Made by a program: the position numbers and the translations under genes. A stretch of 64,000 nucleotides of DNA, taken from NCBI GenBank assembly GCA_013997645.1, contig PNKB01000001.1:1-64000 (forward strand), given 5' to 3'. How positions within the stretch are numbered: position 1 is the stretch's first letter; the number at the start of each line of letters is the position of its first letter. The notes under the pieces are model-generated. The model saw only the letters and a list, made by a program, of their open reading frames with translations. It was not told where the DNA came from and ran no database searches. The stretch is from Cyanobacteria bacterium PR.3.49. Its GTDB lineage: Bacteria; Cyanobacteriota; Vampirovibrionia; Obscuribacterales; Obscuribacteraceae. Shown here in pieces: positions 27,804 through 39,300 of the stretch.

Positions 27804-29420
27804 ATGATCCAAAACTTGGGCGTCAAAGCAGTGGCGGCTTCAGCTGCATTTGTCGGGCTGCTGGACATCTGGCTGGGCATCAACCGCGACATCTCGGACA
27901 ATCCGATGTCGTCGTATTTGCCATTTGAAAGTCATCTCACAAAGAGTCTGATCATTTGCTTCGGGCTGATTTTGACTTATCTTGCCATTAACTTGTGGGA
28001 AAGGAAAAAGACCGCATGGGTAGTGGCTTTTACAATTACTCTTTTGTCCCTGTCCACCCACTTGATTCATAAAGACATCGGGCCGGGAGTATGGGCTCTC
28101 GGTTGGCTTGCAATGCTGCTCATCGCACTCAAGTCAAATTTTACGGTAAAAAGTGAACACCGCTCTATCACCAGAGGGATCTACATTTCTCTCGGCACGA
28201 TCTTGCTTACGATTGTTTATGGAACGGTCGGATTTTTCCTCATGGACAAGCGAGACTTCGGCATCGATTTTTCGTTTGCCGATTCACTAAAAAGGACGCT
28301 GAGCGGATTTTTCCTAATGGGAAATGCAGATCTGGTGCCTGCAACACATCACGCAAAGTGGTTCCTTCATTCATTGAGCGTTGCCGGCGCCACCACTATT
28401 TTCTTGATCGTAACGAGCTTGTTCAAACCCTTGCAATATCATCTGGATACGCATGACAAGGAAAGAAAGTTGGCTCTTTCCATTACAGAAAAGAACGGCA
28501 GATCGTCTATGGATTTTTATAAGGCGATGCCCGACAAACTTCTTTTCTTCTCTCAATCAAAAAATTGCTTTGTCTCCTATGGTATCGCCAATGATGTAGT
28601 CGTAGTGCTTGCAGACCCGGTCGGGCCGGAAGACGAATTAAAAACTGCACTGAAAGAATTCATCGATTGGGTGACCGACAGCGGCTGGCTTCTTTGCTTT
28701 CTGCAAGCAGAACCGGAGTGCCTCGACTTGTACAAAACATTTGGATTCGAAGAAGTCAAAATCGGCGAAGAGGCCCGCGTAGACATCGACAAATTTACGA
28801 CCGAGACGATAAAGAAAAAGGACTTCAAAGGAAAGGAAAACAAATTCAAAGGTTTTAGCCTGGTGCGTCATGAGCCGCCACACAGCGCGGAACTCATGGA
28901 TACTGTCGAGGCAATCTCGAATGAGTGGCTGGCTTTGCCCGGACGAGGCGAACACAATTTTACGCTCGGTCGCTTCGAAAGAAACTACATTCAAACTACA
29001 CCGCTCATTTGCCTCAACAATGCGGACGGAAAGTCAATCGCGTTCGTCAATGAAGCGAAGTCATATTACCCGGGCGAAATCACTATCGACCTCATGCGCC
29101 ACAGGAATGAAGTGCCTTCCGGAACGATGGACTATCTCTTTTTGAAATTGCTGCAAGCGTACAAAGAGCGGGGCTACCGCTACTTCAATCTCGGTTTGGC
29201 CGCGCTTTCCGGAGTGGGTGACAATCCCGACGCATCGCTGAAGGAAAGAGCACTTTTCCAGTTGTGCGAGCATCTCAACAAAGGCTTTTCCTACAAAGGG
29301 CTTCAAAAGTACAAGCAAAAATTCGACCCGATTTGGGAGGCACGCTACTTTGTGTACAGAGGAGGACCTGCCAAGCTGTTGAAATGCGTGCTCGCCTTTA
29401 AGAAAGTCACAGGATACTAG
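27804..29420 (+). CDS. MprF-like protein: TM region plus phosphatidylglycerol lysyltransferase C-terminal (DUF2156) domain
   Basis: ITEKNGRSSMDFYKAMPDKLLFFSQSKNCFVSYGIANDVVVVLADPVGPED..., LGLAALSGVG..., FSYKGLQKYKQKFDPIWEARYFVY; start 27738 also possible. Confidence 0.85.
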   Translation: MIQNLGVKAVAASAAFVGLLDIWLGINRDISDNPMSSYLPFESHLTKSLIICFGLILTYLAINLWERKKTAWVVAFTITLLSLSTHLIHKDIGPGVWALGWLAMLLIALKSNFTVKSEHRSITRGIYISLGTILLTIVYGTVGFFLMDKRDFGIDFSFADSLKRTLSGFFLMGNADLVPATHHAKWFLHSLSVAGATTIFLIVTSLFKPLQYHLDTHDKERKLALSITEKNGRSSMDFYKAMPDKLLFFSQSKNCFVSYGIANDVVVVLADPVGPEDELKTALKEFIDWVTDSGWLLCFLQAEPECLDLYKTFGFEEVKIGEEARVDIDKFTTETIKKKDFKGKENKFKGFSLVRHEPPHSAELMDTVEAISNEWLALPGRGEHNFTLGRFERNYIQTTPLICLNNADGKSIAFVNEAKSYYPGEITIDLMRHRNEVPSGTMDYLFLKLLQAYKERGYRYFNLGLAALSGVGDNPDASLKERALFQLCEHLNKGFSYKGLQKYKQKFDPIWEARYFVYRGGPAKLLKCVLAFKKVTGY

Positions 29421-29471
29421 CTCTGTCTAATTGCATTTTCATTTGGTACAAATGGGTACAAATAACTGAGA

Positions 29472-31094
29472 ATGAATTATCGAGGAATTTTAATGCGTTT
29501 TCCCTCTTGCTTGGCCGGCACACTCTGCTTAATCCAGCTTGTCACGTTCGGACTGTCGAATCGCAATAACGCGGCTTTAGCGCAAGGATTGTACGGCGCG
29601 GGCGACCAGATCCCTCTGCCCAGACGCCACTCGAATATTTACTCTCGGCACTCGGGCACAGCTCGACAACAAGCAACGGATGCGGCGCCACAAAACCTCA
29701 CGCCGGAGCCAACGCCACTGCGTCAAACAGCAAATTCTTCGTCAAGAATGGCTGCGGATACAGATTTAATTGTGCCGGCAACGGGACAGCCGGGCAAGAA
29801 ATATTCTTCACCAAATACAAATTCGTCGCCTTCAATAACGATAACTGCGCCACCAATTCAGTCAATCAAACCCAACTCCACAACGGAAAAGTCCAGTGTT
29901 TCCATTTCGGACGAAGCACCACTTCACGATCAGGACAAGACTTCAGATCCCTGGTTTTGCGATGACCAAAAACTCAAGATCATGAAGAAAAAGATTACAG
30001 AAGAAACTGAGAATATTCGACAAACACCTCAGAGAGTGAATTCCTACCTGGCTCGCGCAGACGGCTACCTGCACGTCTGGAATTCGCAAGCAGCTTACGA
30101 CGATTCAAATAGAGCACTAGAACTCACCCAGGATAAGGTCCTTCAAGCTTTCGCCTATACCAACAGAGCAGAAGCACTCTTGCAGATGAAGAAGTATCAC
30201 GAAGCGATGACGGACCTTCAAAGAGCAATCTCCATCGATGACGAAAACGCTGAAGCCATCTATTTTCGTGGCATGGCGCGCGAGAGGCTCGGGCAGAAAG
30301 AATTGGCGATCAAAGATTATCTGGTTGCTCGAGATTTAGGCTTTGCACCAAATGGTGTGAAGGTCAATTTCGAGCCGTACATGACCGAAATACAACGAAC
30401 CATAAAAAGTAATTGGCACCCGCCGAAAGCAGGAAATACTCGAAAAACGACAGCAGTCTTTCGAGTACTGCGCAATGGACAGATGGAAAATCCGCGCATA
30501 GACAGCGAATCAGGAACGCCTGAAACTGATGCTGCAGCCCTTGCAGCATTGAACGCGTCCGCTCCATTTCCACCTTTGCCGAAAGGCTCACCAAGACATG
30601 TAGATATTTCGTTTAACTTCGACTACAACGTAAACAGAAATTATCCAGCCTCGACTTCATATTCCAGAGAACACGAGCTGCTGAAGGAAGATGCGGTACA
30701 AAAGGAGAAGGTCGCCGCCGCGGAAAAGACTGGAGATGACGAACAAATTATCAAGGCGCTGATCGAACAAGGAGATCAATACCGCGATCGTAAAAACCTC
30801 TCTTTTGCTGAGGCGGACTACAAACGAGCCAAAACACTGATCGAAAAGCGCGGGCAAAACAATATCGACAATGCCAGAATTCTCGGACGCCTTGCATCAA
30901 TTGAAACGCTGAGAAACCGCAAGTCAGAAGCTGAATCGCTATACAACCAATCGCTCGATATGGCGCAAAAAGCAGGCAGTACCGGAAGCGATGCGGCAAC
31001 CGGAGAAATTCTGCGAGACTATGCAAAATTGATGTATCAAGATTCCCGATATGACGACGTCAAAAAAATGTACGATCGTTTCAAATCGAAATAG
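29472..31094 (+). CDS. Secreted TPR protein with embedded TonB C-terminal-like domain
   Basis: Signal-like N-terminus; TPR; MTEIQRTIKSNWHPPKAGNTRKTTAVFRVLRNGQMENPRIDSESGTPETDAAALAAL..FPPLPKG; further TPRs. Confidence 0.82.
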   Translation: MNYRGILMRFPSCLAGTLCLIQLVTFGLSNRNNAALAQGLYGAGDQIPLPRRHSNIYSRHSGTARQQATDAAPQNLTPEPTPLRQTANSSSRMAADTDLIVPATGQPGKKYSSPNTNSSPSITITAPPIQSIKPNSTTEKSSVSISDEAPLHDQDKTSDPWFCDDQKLKIMKKKITEETENIRQTPQRVNSYLARADGYLHVWNSQAAYDDSNRALELTQDKVLQAFAYTNRAEALLQMKKYHEAMTDLQRAISIDDENAEAIYFRGMARERLGQKELAIKDYLVARDLGFAPNGVKVNFEPYMTEIQRTIKSNWHPPKAGNTRKTTAVFRVLRNGQMENPRIDSESGTPETDAAALAALNASAPFPPLPKGSPRHVDISFNFDYNVNRNYPASTSYSREHELLKEDAVQKEKVAAAEKTGDDEQIIKALIEQGDQYRDRKNLSFAEADYKRAKTLIEKRGQNNIDNARILGRLASIETLRNRKSEAESLYNQSLDMAQKAGSTGSDAATGEILRDYAKLMYQDSRYDDVKKMYDRFKSK

Positions 31095-31143
31095 CTCTAG
31101 TTAAACGATAACTGCAAAAGCTGATCACAGGCGGCGTTCTCAA

Positions 31144-32247
31144 ATGCATGCGACGACCATTGAAAAAGGGAATTCCACTGATCTCATTGACACCCCTTGC
31201 CTGCTTGTTGATTTAGATATCGTAGATAAAAATCTGGAAAGTCTGTTTCAAAAATTTCGAAACAGAAAAGTGAATGTGCGACCTCATTTAAAAACCGTCA
31301 AAAGCCCGGAATTTGCAAAGCTTCTATTGCAGGCCGGTGCCATAGGGGTGTGCACCGCCAAAGTATCCGAAGCCGAAGTAATGGCGGCGGCAGGAATAGA
31401 AGATATTTTGATCACCACTGAGATCATCGGCGCAGCAAAGTTGGGACGGTTGACCAAGCTGATATCAAAACACCCGGAAATAAAAGTGGTAGTCGACAGC
31501 CAAATCGGCATCGCTGCAATGCAGCAATCAGCGTCCGAAGCAAACGTCAACTTGAAAGTCCTAATCGAGCTGAACGTCGGGCAAAATCGGGCCGGAACAG
31601 AACCGGGAGAACCGGCATTGAAATTGGCGAATGAGATTGCCAAACAACCGAATTTGCATTTGCTGGGCATACAAGGGTATGAAGGGCATCTGCAGCTTCT
31701 GACTGACGAAGCCGAGCGCAAGCGACTCTGCACAGAAGCAATGGAAAGACTAATGAGCACGGTTGCGCTATTGAGAGAAAATGGGCATACCACCGAGGTC
31801 ATCACATCCGGTGGCACAGGCACCGCTGAATATTGTGCCGATGCCGGAGTCAATGAAGTGCAGCCGGGAAGTTTTGTTTTCATGGACGGTGCATATAGAC
31901 GCGCTATTGGTGAGCGTTACGGGCATGCTTTGACTGTTGTCGCGACGGTGATCAGCAAACCGGCAGATAACCGGTGCGTGATTGATGCGGGATTTAAATC
32001 TCTATCGACGGACAGCGGCAATGCAGAATTGAAAGTGCAATCAGACATTTCGTACCGCCCTGCAGGTGACGAACACGGAATTCTCGAAAGCGCTTCCGGC
32101 ACGATCCCGCTCAACATCGGTGACCGAGTCGAGCTTATCCCCAGCCACATTGATACTACCGTGAATCTTCACGACTATTACTATTGCCACCGCGGCGGCA
32201 AATTGGAACACGTGTGGAAACTCTCGGCACGCGGCAAAGTTCAATAG
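31144..32247 (+). CDS. DSD1-family PLP-dependent enzyme (D-threonine aldolase/D-serine dehydratase-like)
   Basis: DTPCLLVDLDIVDKNLESL...NVRPHLKTVKSPEFAKL, GGTGTAEYCADAGVNEVQPGSFVFMD, C-terminal metal-binding-type HDYYYCHRGG. Confidence 0.88.
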   Translation: MHATTIEKGNSTDLIDTPCLLVDLDIVDKNLESLFQKFRNRKVNVRPHLKTVKSPEFAKLLLQAGAIGVCTAKVSEAEVMAAAGIEDILITTEIIGAAKLGRLTKLISKHPEIKVVVDSQIGIAAMQQSASEANVNLKVLIELNVGQNRAGTEPGEPALKLANEIAKQPNLHLLGIQGYEGHLQLLTDEAERKRLCTEAMERLMSTVALLRENGHTTEVITSGGTGTAEYCADAGVNEVQPGSFVFMDGAYRRAIGERYGHALTVVATVISKPADNRCVIDAGFKSLSTDSGNAELKVQSDISYRPAGDEHGILESASGTIPLNIGDRVELIPSHIDTTVNLHDYYYCHRGGKLEHVWKLSARGKVQ

Positions 32248-32291
32248 CCACAACGGGCTTGGACACCAGAGCCATTCGTCTATCAAAAAAG

Positions 32292-33848
32292 CTACGGAAG
32301 TGACCGTGCTGCATTCTGCGAAATCGAACGGCGCAGGATAGCTTGCGCAGTGTTGTCCATATTCTCGGCATCACTTTGCTTGCCTGTGCTGCGCAAAACC
32401 CGGCTGAAGTCAATCAAACTCGAAGCAGCAAGTAGGCTTCCTTCGCCGGCTGCTTTAGCGGTGCTGGCAACAGCCCATGAATAGATTTTTTCTGCATTCT
32501 GCATTTTGCCCTGACAATAAAGCAGAAATGCGAGGTAATTCAGGCGAAGCGCTACTTCCATCTTTTGAGCTGCAAGAGGAACCGGCGGCAGCGACGAAAC
32601 GTAGTCTGCAATGGCGACGGAGTTAGCCCCAGATTGCGGATTTTGCTCGTCTTCAACAAGTTGCAGCAACGCCTTTGTCCGCTTGATCATGCTCGACTCA
32701 GGTGAGTATGTTTTCTCATAAATCGACAGCGCTTTCAAAAGCAATGGCTTTGCTTCTGCAAATTTCTTCTGCGACAAGTACAGTGCAGCCAGCCCGCTCA
32801 AGTCGCGAGCGACGCTTGGATGCTCTGGACCAAGCGAAAGTATGTCGGTGGAAATCATGCGCTCGTAAAATGCAACTCGCTGCTTATTGATCTCTTCCAA
32901 AGCAGCAAAATCTGACATAGCGCGATCGGGAGTGATTGCAGGTTTGACTCTTGAAGAAATTCCCTGAAAATCAGGTCCGACATCTCCCGGGAAAATACGG
33001 TCTTCCTCAGTGTTCTGCCCACCCGGCTTCGCAATTCGGGAAGAAACTTCTCGATTGAAAATGGATGCAGCTATGCCGCGCGATCTTTCAACCGAAGCGG
33101 TTGAATCTTTCAGCAATTCCTTCTGAAAAGCTGATTCAAATATCTTGCCTCTATTCTCAGCCTTGGTAAGCAAGTCGATGTAATCAATAAGATGCTGCTC
33201 CAAAATCTCGCTGGACGGCAGAACCTTCTGCTGCATCACAGTCGTCAAAGAAACAAAATACATATCTTCCGCCTTGCGCGGAAACCCGAGCTTGAAATTC
33301 ACTCTTCCAAGACGGTGCAGGTAATCGGCATATGTCAAACTCGCTTTTCCATCAGCCTTTTCGACAATACCAAGAGCGCGAGTCAACAATTTATCGGCGT
33401 CTTTAAAGTCACCTTCGTCTTCTCTAACTCCAGCAAGCGCCACTATTGGCGGCACCACTTTCGGACTGTCTTTTCCATGTTTTTTCTCGAGCAGCTTGAT
33501 TGCTTTCTTATACTGAGGAACGACCACTTCATAAAATTGGTCGCGCATATAGCGAACACTAGCGAGACTCTGCAAACACAATGCTTGATCGTCGGCTGTG
33601 CTTTTCTTATCGTGTCTCACGTTGATCCAGGCTTGCTCGAATGCAGACTCAGCAGCTTCCAACTCTTGAGTTTTTAATTTGCGCTCGCCTTCAACGTATG
33701 GAGTGCGCCAGTCAGAACTGGCAGCAACTCTGTCCTTAGCCACTGCTGACGGTGCAATGCCATTAGCGATCAGCAGTGTCAGTGACATGCTTAGCGCGAG
33801 TGTTCGGGTCATTGTTCGGGTCAAAGAAGTCTTTTGCATTTTGTTCAA
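32292..33848 (-). CDS. Secreted TPR-repeat protein
   Basis: Signal peptide, LGPEHPSVARDLSGLAALYLSQKKFAEAKPLLLKALSIYEKTY; paralogous to 41305-42924. Confidence 0.86.
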   Translation of the reverse strand: MNKMQKTSLTRTMTRTLALSMSLTLLIANGIAPSAVAKDRVAASSDWRTPYVEGERKLKTQELEAAESAFEQAWINVRHDKKSTADDQALCLQSLASVRYMRDQFYEVVVPQYKKAIKLLEKKHGKDSPKVVPPIVALAGVREDEGDFKDADKLLTRALGIVEKADGKASLTYADYLHRLGRVNFKLGFPRKAEDMYFVSLTTVMQQKVLPSSEILEQHLIDYIDLLTKAENRGKIFESAFQKELLKDSTASVERSRGIAASIFNREVSSRIAKPGGQNTEEDRIFPGDVGPDFQGISSRVKPAITPDRAMSDFAALEEINKQRVAFYERMISTDILSLGPEHPSVARDLSGLAALYLSQKKFAEAKPLLLKALSIYEKTYSPESSMIKRTKALLQLVEDEQNPQSGANSVAIADYVSSLPPVPLAAQKMEVALRLNYLAFLLYCQGKMQNAEKIYSWAVASTAKAAGEGSLLAASSLIDFSRVLRSTGKQSDAENMDNTAQAILRRSISQNAARSLP

Positions 33849-33850
33849 AC

Positions 33851-34600
33851 TCAGTCCGCCCAGGGAAGTTTGCGCTGAAAATCCGGGTGCCCATTCAAAT
33901 GATAGGGTACCGGATGACCGTTATCTGGCTCTTTTTCAAAGCCGCCGTTGTGAATAGGATCCGCTTTCTGCGGCACCCAGTCGTTAAGCATGCCGGGTAT
34001 CGGTTTAGTCAAATCTTTCCAGATTTTGATGTCGCGATCACGCTCGCGCAAATCGCGTTTCTCTTTTTCTTTCGCATAATAATCGAGCGTGCGGGCGTCA
34101 TCCGTTTTTCCGAACAAATCTTTTGTTCTCACTCCGTCATCATCCGGACGGGTGTCTTTCTTGTGCTTGGATAAATCCGTGTAGCTCTGCTTACGGAAAT
34201 CCGTATCGATGAATGTTCTTTTCTTAAACTCCGACCCATCAAAACGATCGTACAGGCTGCGGTCGTCTTGCAAGTCTTTTGCTTTGATCGCGGCTTTCTC
34301 TCTCAACCGTCGCAAAGCTTTCAACTCTCGCTCTTCTTTCGCTTTGTAGTCATCATCCCGACTTTGCTGATCGATGGTGGGATCAACTTTGGTGCCCGAC
34401 CGATCGTCTTGAGTCATCAAATCGTCATAAGGATCTGCCAGCGCACCACCGGTAGTGACAGCCAGAAAAAACAAAATTGAAAGGAAGTTTCGACAGCGAA
34501 AATTTCGCCAAGCTGAATCGCAGCGAAAAAAATTTTTCTCGCCCCTGCGAATTTGCTCTTGACTGCGGTTTTCCATGTCCGTGATTCTACTCTGCCCCAT
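33851..34600 (-). CDS. Secreted charged protein of unknown function
   Basis: Hydrophobic export-like segment FLSILFFLAVTTGGALA; D/K/R-rich mature part; no family recognised. Confidence 0.65.
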   Translation of the reverse strand: MGQSRITDMENRSQEQIRRGEKNFFRCDSAWRNFRCRNFLSILFFLAVTTGGALADPYDDLMTQDDRSGTKVDPTIDQQSRDDDYKAKEERELKALRRLREKAAIKAKDLQDDRSLYDRFDGSEFKKRTFIDTDFRKQSYTDLSKHKKDTRPDDDGVRTKDLFGKTDDARTLDYYAKEKEKRDLRERDRDIKIWKDLTKPIPGMLNDWVPQKADPIHNGGFEKEPDNGHPVPYHLNGHPDFQRKLPWAD

Positions 34601-34835
34601 GGGCGTTGCAAAAGGTCCGTTGTCAAAATTAGTCCGCCGCCCCGGGATGATATCAAGTACCCGCTGCTATATGCCTTATCAGAATGTCAGCCTGAATATC
34701 TAGTAAAATAAACGCGAACACGCGCCGGCTCTGCATCGCAGCTTGAAGGTCGCACATGCAGTGCGCCTCATGAAATCAGCGCGATGTTTGAGCCCATCCA
34801 ACTGTACGCCTCTCCGCAATCCGGCTTTATAAAAA

Positions 34836-36329
34836 ATGACGTCGAGGAAACTAGGAAAAAGCATCGCCGCTGTCCTGGCTTTTGTCGCCGTCTTACTGAC
34901 AAGCTGGATTCCAACGTTTGCTGCCGGACGCGAAGTTGAGATTCCGGACATACAGTTTCAGCCGATAAGACCGACGCAAGCAATCACCATTCGCGAAGCT
35001 GTTGACGTTTCTCTCAGAAACTATCCGCAGATTACTCAAAAGCTTTTCAAGTTAAGAGCTGCCAAAGCCAACGTGACGTTGGCAAAAACTCAATATTTAC
35101 CCAACTTGAATATCGACACGCAAGTTTCAGCAGTGACGCCTAACCGCATCGCCAGCGTCGTCATGAACAACGTGTCCGGCTTCGATACAGTCCCTGTCGA
35201 TTCAGGTCCAACCGTGAAGAGCACCACTCTTACACCTGAATGCAACAACCTGCAAGGCTTGAACTTGAACTGGCTTCTTGTCGACTATGGCATGCGCAAA
35301 GCCAACGACCGATTCGCATACGCCGACGCGCGCACTGCCCGCGCCGATGTTGCGCTCACCAAACTCGATGTCGCTTTCCATGCAGCAGACGCCTTTCTCG
35401 ACGCAGTCGCCGCCAAGCAAATCATCACTTCTACCCTGGCCGCTCTCGAGCATATGGAAGCCGCGAATTTACGCGCCAAGACCCTGGTCGCCGAAGGACT
35501 GCGCCCTGGAGTCGACGCCGCCGACTGGGACTACGAAGTATCGAAAACCAAGATCTCACTTATCAGAGCAGAGAAGAACACGCGCGTCGCCTACGTCGAC
35601 CTCGCCGAGAAGATGGGCATCGCTTCCACCGACCTCGACATCGTTTCCGACCCGCTCGTGCGCAGTCCGCTCAAAGTCACTTATTTGCAGCCGGTCGACC
35701 TGACGGCCCATCCCTTGGCGCGCATGAAAGAAGCAGAGATGTATCGCTGGAAAGCGAAATGGGACGTGCTGGACAAAGCATGGCGCCCTCACTTGTGGTT
35801 GAACGCCTCGGCATGGGGCAGAGGCAGCGGCGCCCCGCGTTCGGTCAATCCGATTGGTTCGGTGGCCGGTGGTTTTCTGCCGCAAGTCTTCAACTACATG
35901 GTCGGCGTTTCCTACAGTTTTCCTGTGCTTGAATACTTTCCTTTGAAGGCGCAAAAGGACATGGCGCGCAGCAATCAGATGGCTGCCAAGGCTGATTTCG
36001 AGCTGGCGATGCAGGTGCTGGAACGCAAGGATGCCCGCGCCCGCATCCAACTGGAAATGACTCGCAAAATTGCCGCCCAAACACCCATCCTGGTCGAATC
36101 AGCGCGCGTCAGAGAAATCAAGGTCTTGAAGCGATACAGCGCCGGTCTGACCAACATGGTGTCGCTCGCCGACGCGGAAAAGGCGCTCGCCGAAGCGCAG
36201 GTGGAAGACGCACTGGCGCAAATTGACGTGTGGCGCGCCATTCTTCACCTTGGCTACGTCCAGGGAGACCTCGGACCATTTCTGCAGCTCGTCGACATTG
36301 TCGAAGGCAGCAGGAGAAACGATGGCTAG
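34836..36329 (+). CDS. TolC-family outer membrane efflux protein
   Basis: Signal peptide; IREAVDVSLRNYPQITQKLFKLRAAKANVTLAKTQYLPNLNIDTQ; first gene of an RND triad. Confidence 0.92.
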   Translation: MTSRKLGKSIAAVLAFVAVLLTSWIPTFAAGREVEIPDIQFQPIRPTQAITIREAVDVSLRNYPQITQKLFKLRAAKANVTLAKTQYLPNLNIDTQVSAVTPNRIASVVMNNVSGFDTVPVDSGPTVKSTTLTPECNNLQGLNLNWLLVDYGMRKANDRFAYADARTARADVALTKLDVAFHAADAFLDAVAAKQIITSTLAALEHMEAANLRAKTLVAEGLRPGVDAADWDYEVSKTKISLIRAEKNTRVAYVDLAEKMGIASTDLDIVSDPLVRSPLKVTYLQPVDLTAHPLARMKEAEMYRWKAKWDVLDKAWRPHLWLNASAWGRGSGAPRSVNPIGSVAGGFLPQVFNYMVGVSYSFPVLEYFPLKAQKDMARSNQMAAKADFELAMQVLERKDARARIQLEMTRKIAAQTPILVESARVREIKVLKRYSAGLTNMVSLADAEKALAEAQVEDALAQIDVWRAILHLGYVQGDLGPFLQLVDIVEGSRRNDG

Positions 36330-36347
36330 CAACAGGAAATCAGTCTC

Positions 36348-39300
36348 ATGTGGATAATCGCATTTGCAATGAAACGACCGATCACCGTGGTGGCGGCCGT
36401 TTTGAGCATCGTGCTGATTGCTGTGCTGGCAATCACGAGCATGAAGCGCGATATCTTTCCCGACCTCAAAATTCCTGCGATATACGTCATCCAGGGCTAT
36501 GGTGGCATGTCGCCCGAGCAAATCGAGGGCTACATCACTTCCACATACGAGCTGTACTTTTTGTACGTACCTGGTATCGAACACATTGAATCGAAGACGA
36601 TTCAAAACTTAGCGCTGATCAAAGTTTATTTCCATCCTGACACTGACATGGCCAGCGCTATGTCGGCGATTGTAGCCATGTCTAATCGGGCCACGAGCTT
36701 GATGCCGAAAGGCACTTACAACCCTTTTGTGCTTCGATTCGACCCTGGAAGTTTGCCTGTAGGTCAGCTTGTTCTTTCATCCGAAACGAAATCAGTTAAA
36801 GAATTGGAGGATTTAGCGTACACGCGGATCAGGCCGATGCTTGCAACGGTGCCCGGTGCCGAAGCGCCTCCGCCCTTCGGCGGCAACGTGCGCAGTATTG
36901 TCATTAGTGTCGATGCCGACAAGTTGAGGCGCTACAACATTTCAGGCGATGAGCTGATCAAAGCGCTTGATGTAGGCAACCAGGTACTGCCCGCCGGCAA
37001 CGTGCGCACCGGCGATTACATGCGTATTGCGCCTGTCAACACCGATTTGCCGGACATCCACCAGCTGGATTATTTGCCGATACGCACAGGGCACGGACCT
37101 CAGATTTTCATCAAAGACATCGGCGTCGTCCAGGACTCGTCCGACATCCTTGCCGGTTATGCATTGTTTCAAGGAAGACAAACCGTCTACATTCCGGCTG
37201 TAAAACGGGCCGACGCATCGACAGTTTCCGTGGTCGATTCGCTCAGGGGAGCGTTGCCGAGAATGCAAAGCGTTCTGCCTAAGGACGTGAGAATCAGTTA
37301 TGAATTCGACCAATCAAAATATGTTCGCGAAGCAATCGACGACGTTTTCCACGAAGGATTGATGGGCACGATTTTGCCCGGTTTGATGATCCTTCTTTTC
37401 TTGAAAGATTTCAGAAGCACCCTCATCGTTGTAACCACCATTCCGATTTCGTTGCTATCGGCGATCGTCGGTTTGTGGCTCTGCGGGCAAACCTTCAACA
37501 TTCAAACTTTGAGTGGACTGGCGCTGGCAATTGGAATCCTCGTGGATGAGGCTACCGTTTGTATTGAAAACATCCACAGCCACCTGGCGGAAGGCGCGGT
37601 ATTGCACAGGGCGGTTTTCGACGCCTGCGTGGAAACAATGGTGCCGAGATTGCTCGCCATGTTGTCCGTGGTTGCCGTATTCGTGCCGTCCTTTTTCATG
37701 ACCGGTATTACGCGCGAGCTTTTCATTCCCCTGTCTCTGGCAGTCGGATTCGCAATGATTGCGTCGACCACGCTTGCCTCGACCCTGGTTCCGATCATGG
37801 GCGTATGGCTGATTAAGCCGGAGCACGGCAAGGAAGGCGAGAAGAAAGAAGAAAAACGCGATTGGATTGAAGGTGTCAAAGACAAGCTTGGCGACCTCTT
37901 GAAATTGCTGATGCCGATTAGATATTTGGTCATTGCATTCTATCTGGGCATCTCAATAACGCTCGTTATTGTCATGTACAACACAATCGGCAAACAGCTA
38001 TTCCCGGACTCCGGCAGCAGTCAATTCCGCGTTCGCATCTCCGCTCCTACAGGCATGCGCGTCGAAGCGTTGGAACAGCGTGTGCAGAAAACCTTGAAAG
38101 AAATCAAAGCGCTGGCAGGTGAAGAGAACGTCGAAAAGACTCTCGGCTATGCCGGTCAACAACCACCGTTTTTCGTTATCAGCTCGGCATTTTTATGGAC
38201 CAGTGGTCCGCACCAGGCGGTCATGGATATCCAGCTCAAAGACGACGCCAAAATCAACATGCCCGAGTTTAAAGAAAAACTTCGCAAGCGGCTGGCAACG
38301 GCGATACCTGATACCAAGTTTTCATTCGAGCCCGGCGATCTGGTCAGCCAAATTATGAACCTGGGCTCGCCAACTCCCATCACAGTGCAAGTGACCGGTC
38401 ACAATTTGATCGCAGACAAAGTTTTTGCCGGCAAGATTTTGAAAGAGATGCAAAAGATTCCGGAGCTGCGTGATTTGCAGTGGGGACAAGCTCTCGATTA
38501 TCCATCAGTGCAAGTGGACATCGACAGAGAATTGGCCGGTCAGCTCGGCGTCACTCCGCTGGACATCGGCAGATCCTTGCAGCCTGCTTATTTCTCGAGC
38601 AGATTCGTGCACCTGAGTTTGTGGCGCGACAAAGACAGCGGTTTTTCCTATCAAGTCCAGGTGCAAGTACCGCAAGATCAGATTCGCTCAAAAGACGACA
38701 TCGAGAAGTTCCCCACAATGAACAGCTCTCGGAAAATTCAGATGCCAGAGTTTAACGACGAGCTGGAAGACCCGATGACCAACAGATTCTATCCGGATCA
38801 CAAAACACGCTATCCCCAACATCCGCTTATCCAGGATGTCGCGAAAGTTTCTTACGGTGTCACCAGTGGTGAGTTCGACAGATACAACATGATGCGCATG
38901 GTTTCGCTGACTGCAAATTTGCAAGGCAATGATCTCGGTCGCGTCGGTGACGCCGTAAAGGAAGCAGTCAAACGCGCGGGCAAGCCTCCTGAGGGCGTCT
39001 TCGTCGACGTTATGGGTCAGGTGCCACTGTTGGAAGATACTTTCTTCCACCTGCTTTCAGGATTGCTTCTTGCAGTCGTCGTTATCACTCTCATGCTGCT
39101 CGCATATTTCCAGGCTGCAAGAGTAGTGTTGATCGTAATGTCGACCACTCCGGCAATTTTGCTGGGTGTATTGACCATATTAACGGTCACAGGAACGACG
39201 CTTAACGTTCAATCATTCATGGGAGCGATCATGTGCATCGGCGTAGGCATAGCCAACGCCATCCTGATGGTCGTGTTCGCGGAAGAAAGTCGCGCCAAAG

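Noticed and set aside
29445-29463. Tandem ggtacaaat direct repeat upstream of the TPR/TonB-like gene
   Set aside because: Only two short copies; no further evidence for a regulator site.
30435-30470. tactcgaaa...tttcgagta inverted repeat in CDS 29472-31094
   Set aside because: 9-bp arms with long loop within coding sequence; plausible by chance.
35240-35932. 230-aa Arg/Ser-rich plus-strand ORF
   Set aside because: Out-of-frame within the TolC-family gene; typical frame-shifted composition.
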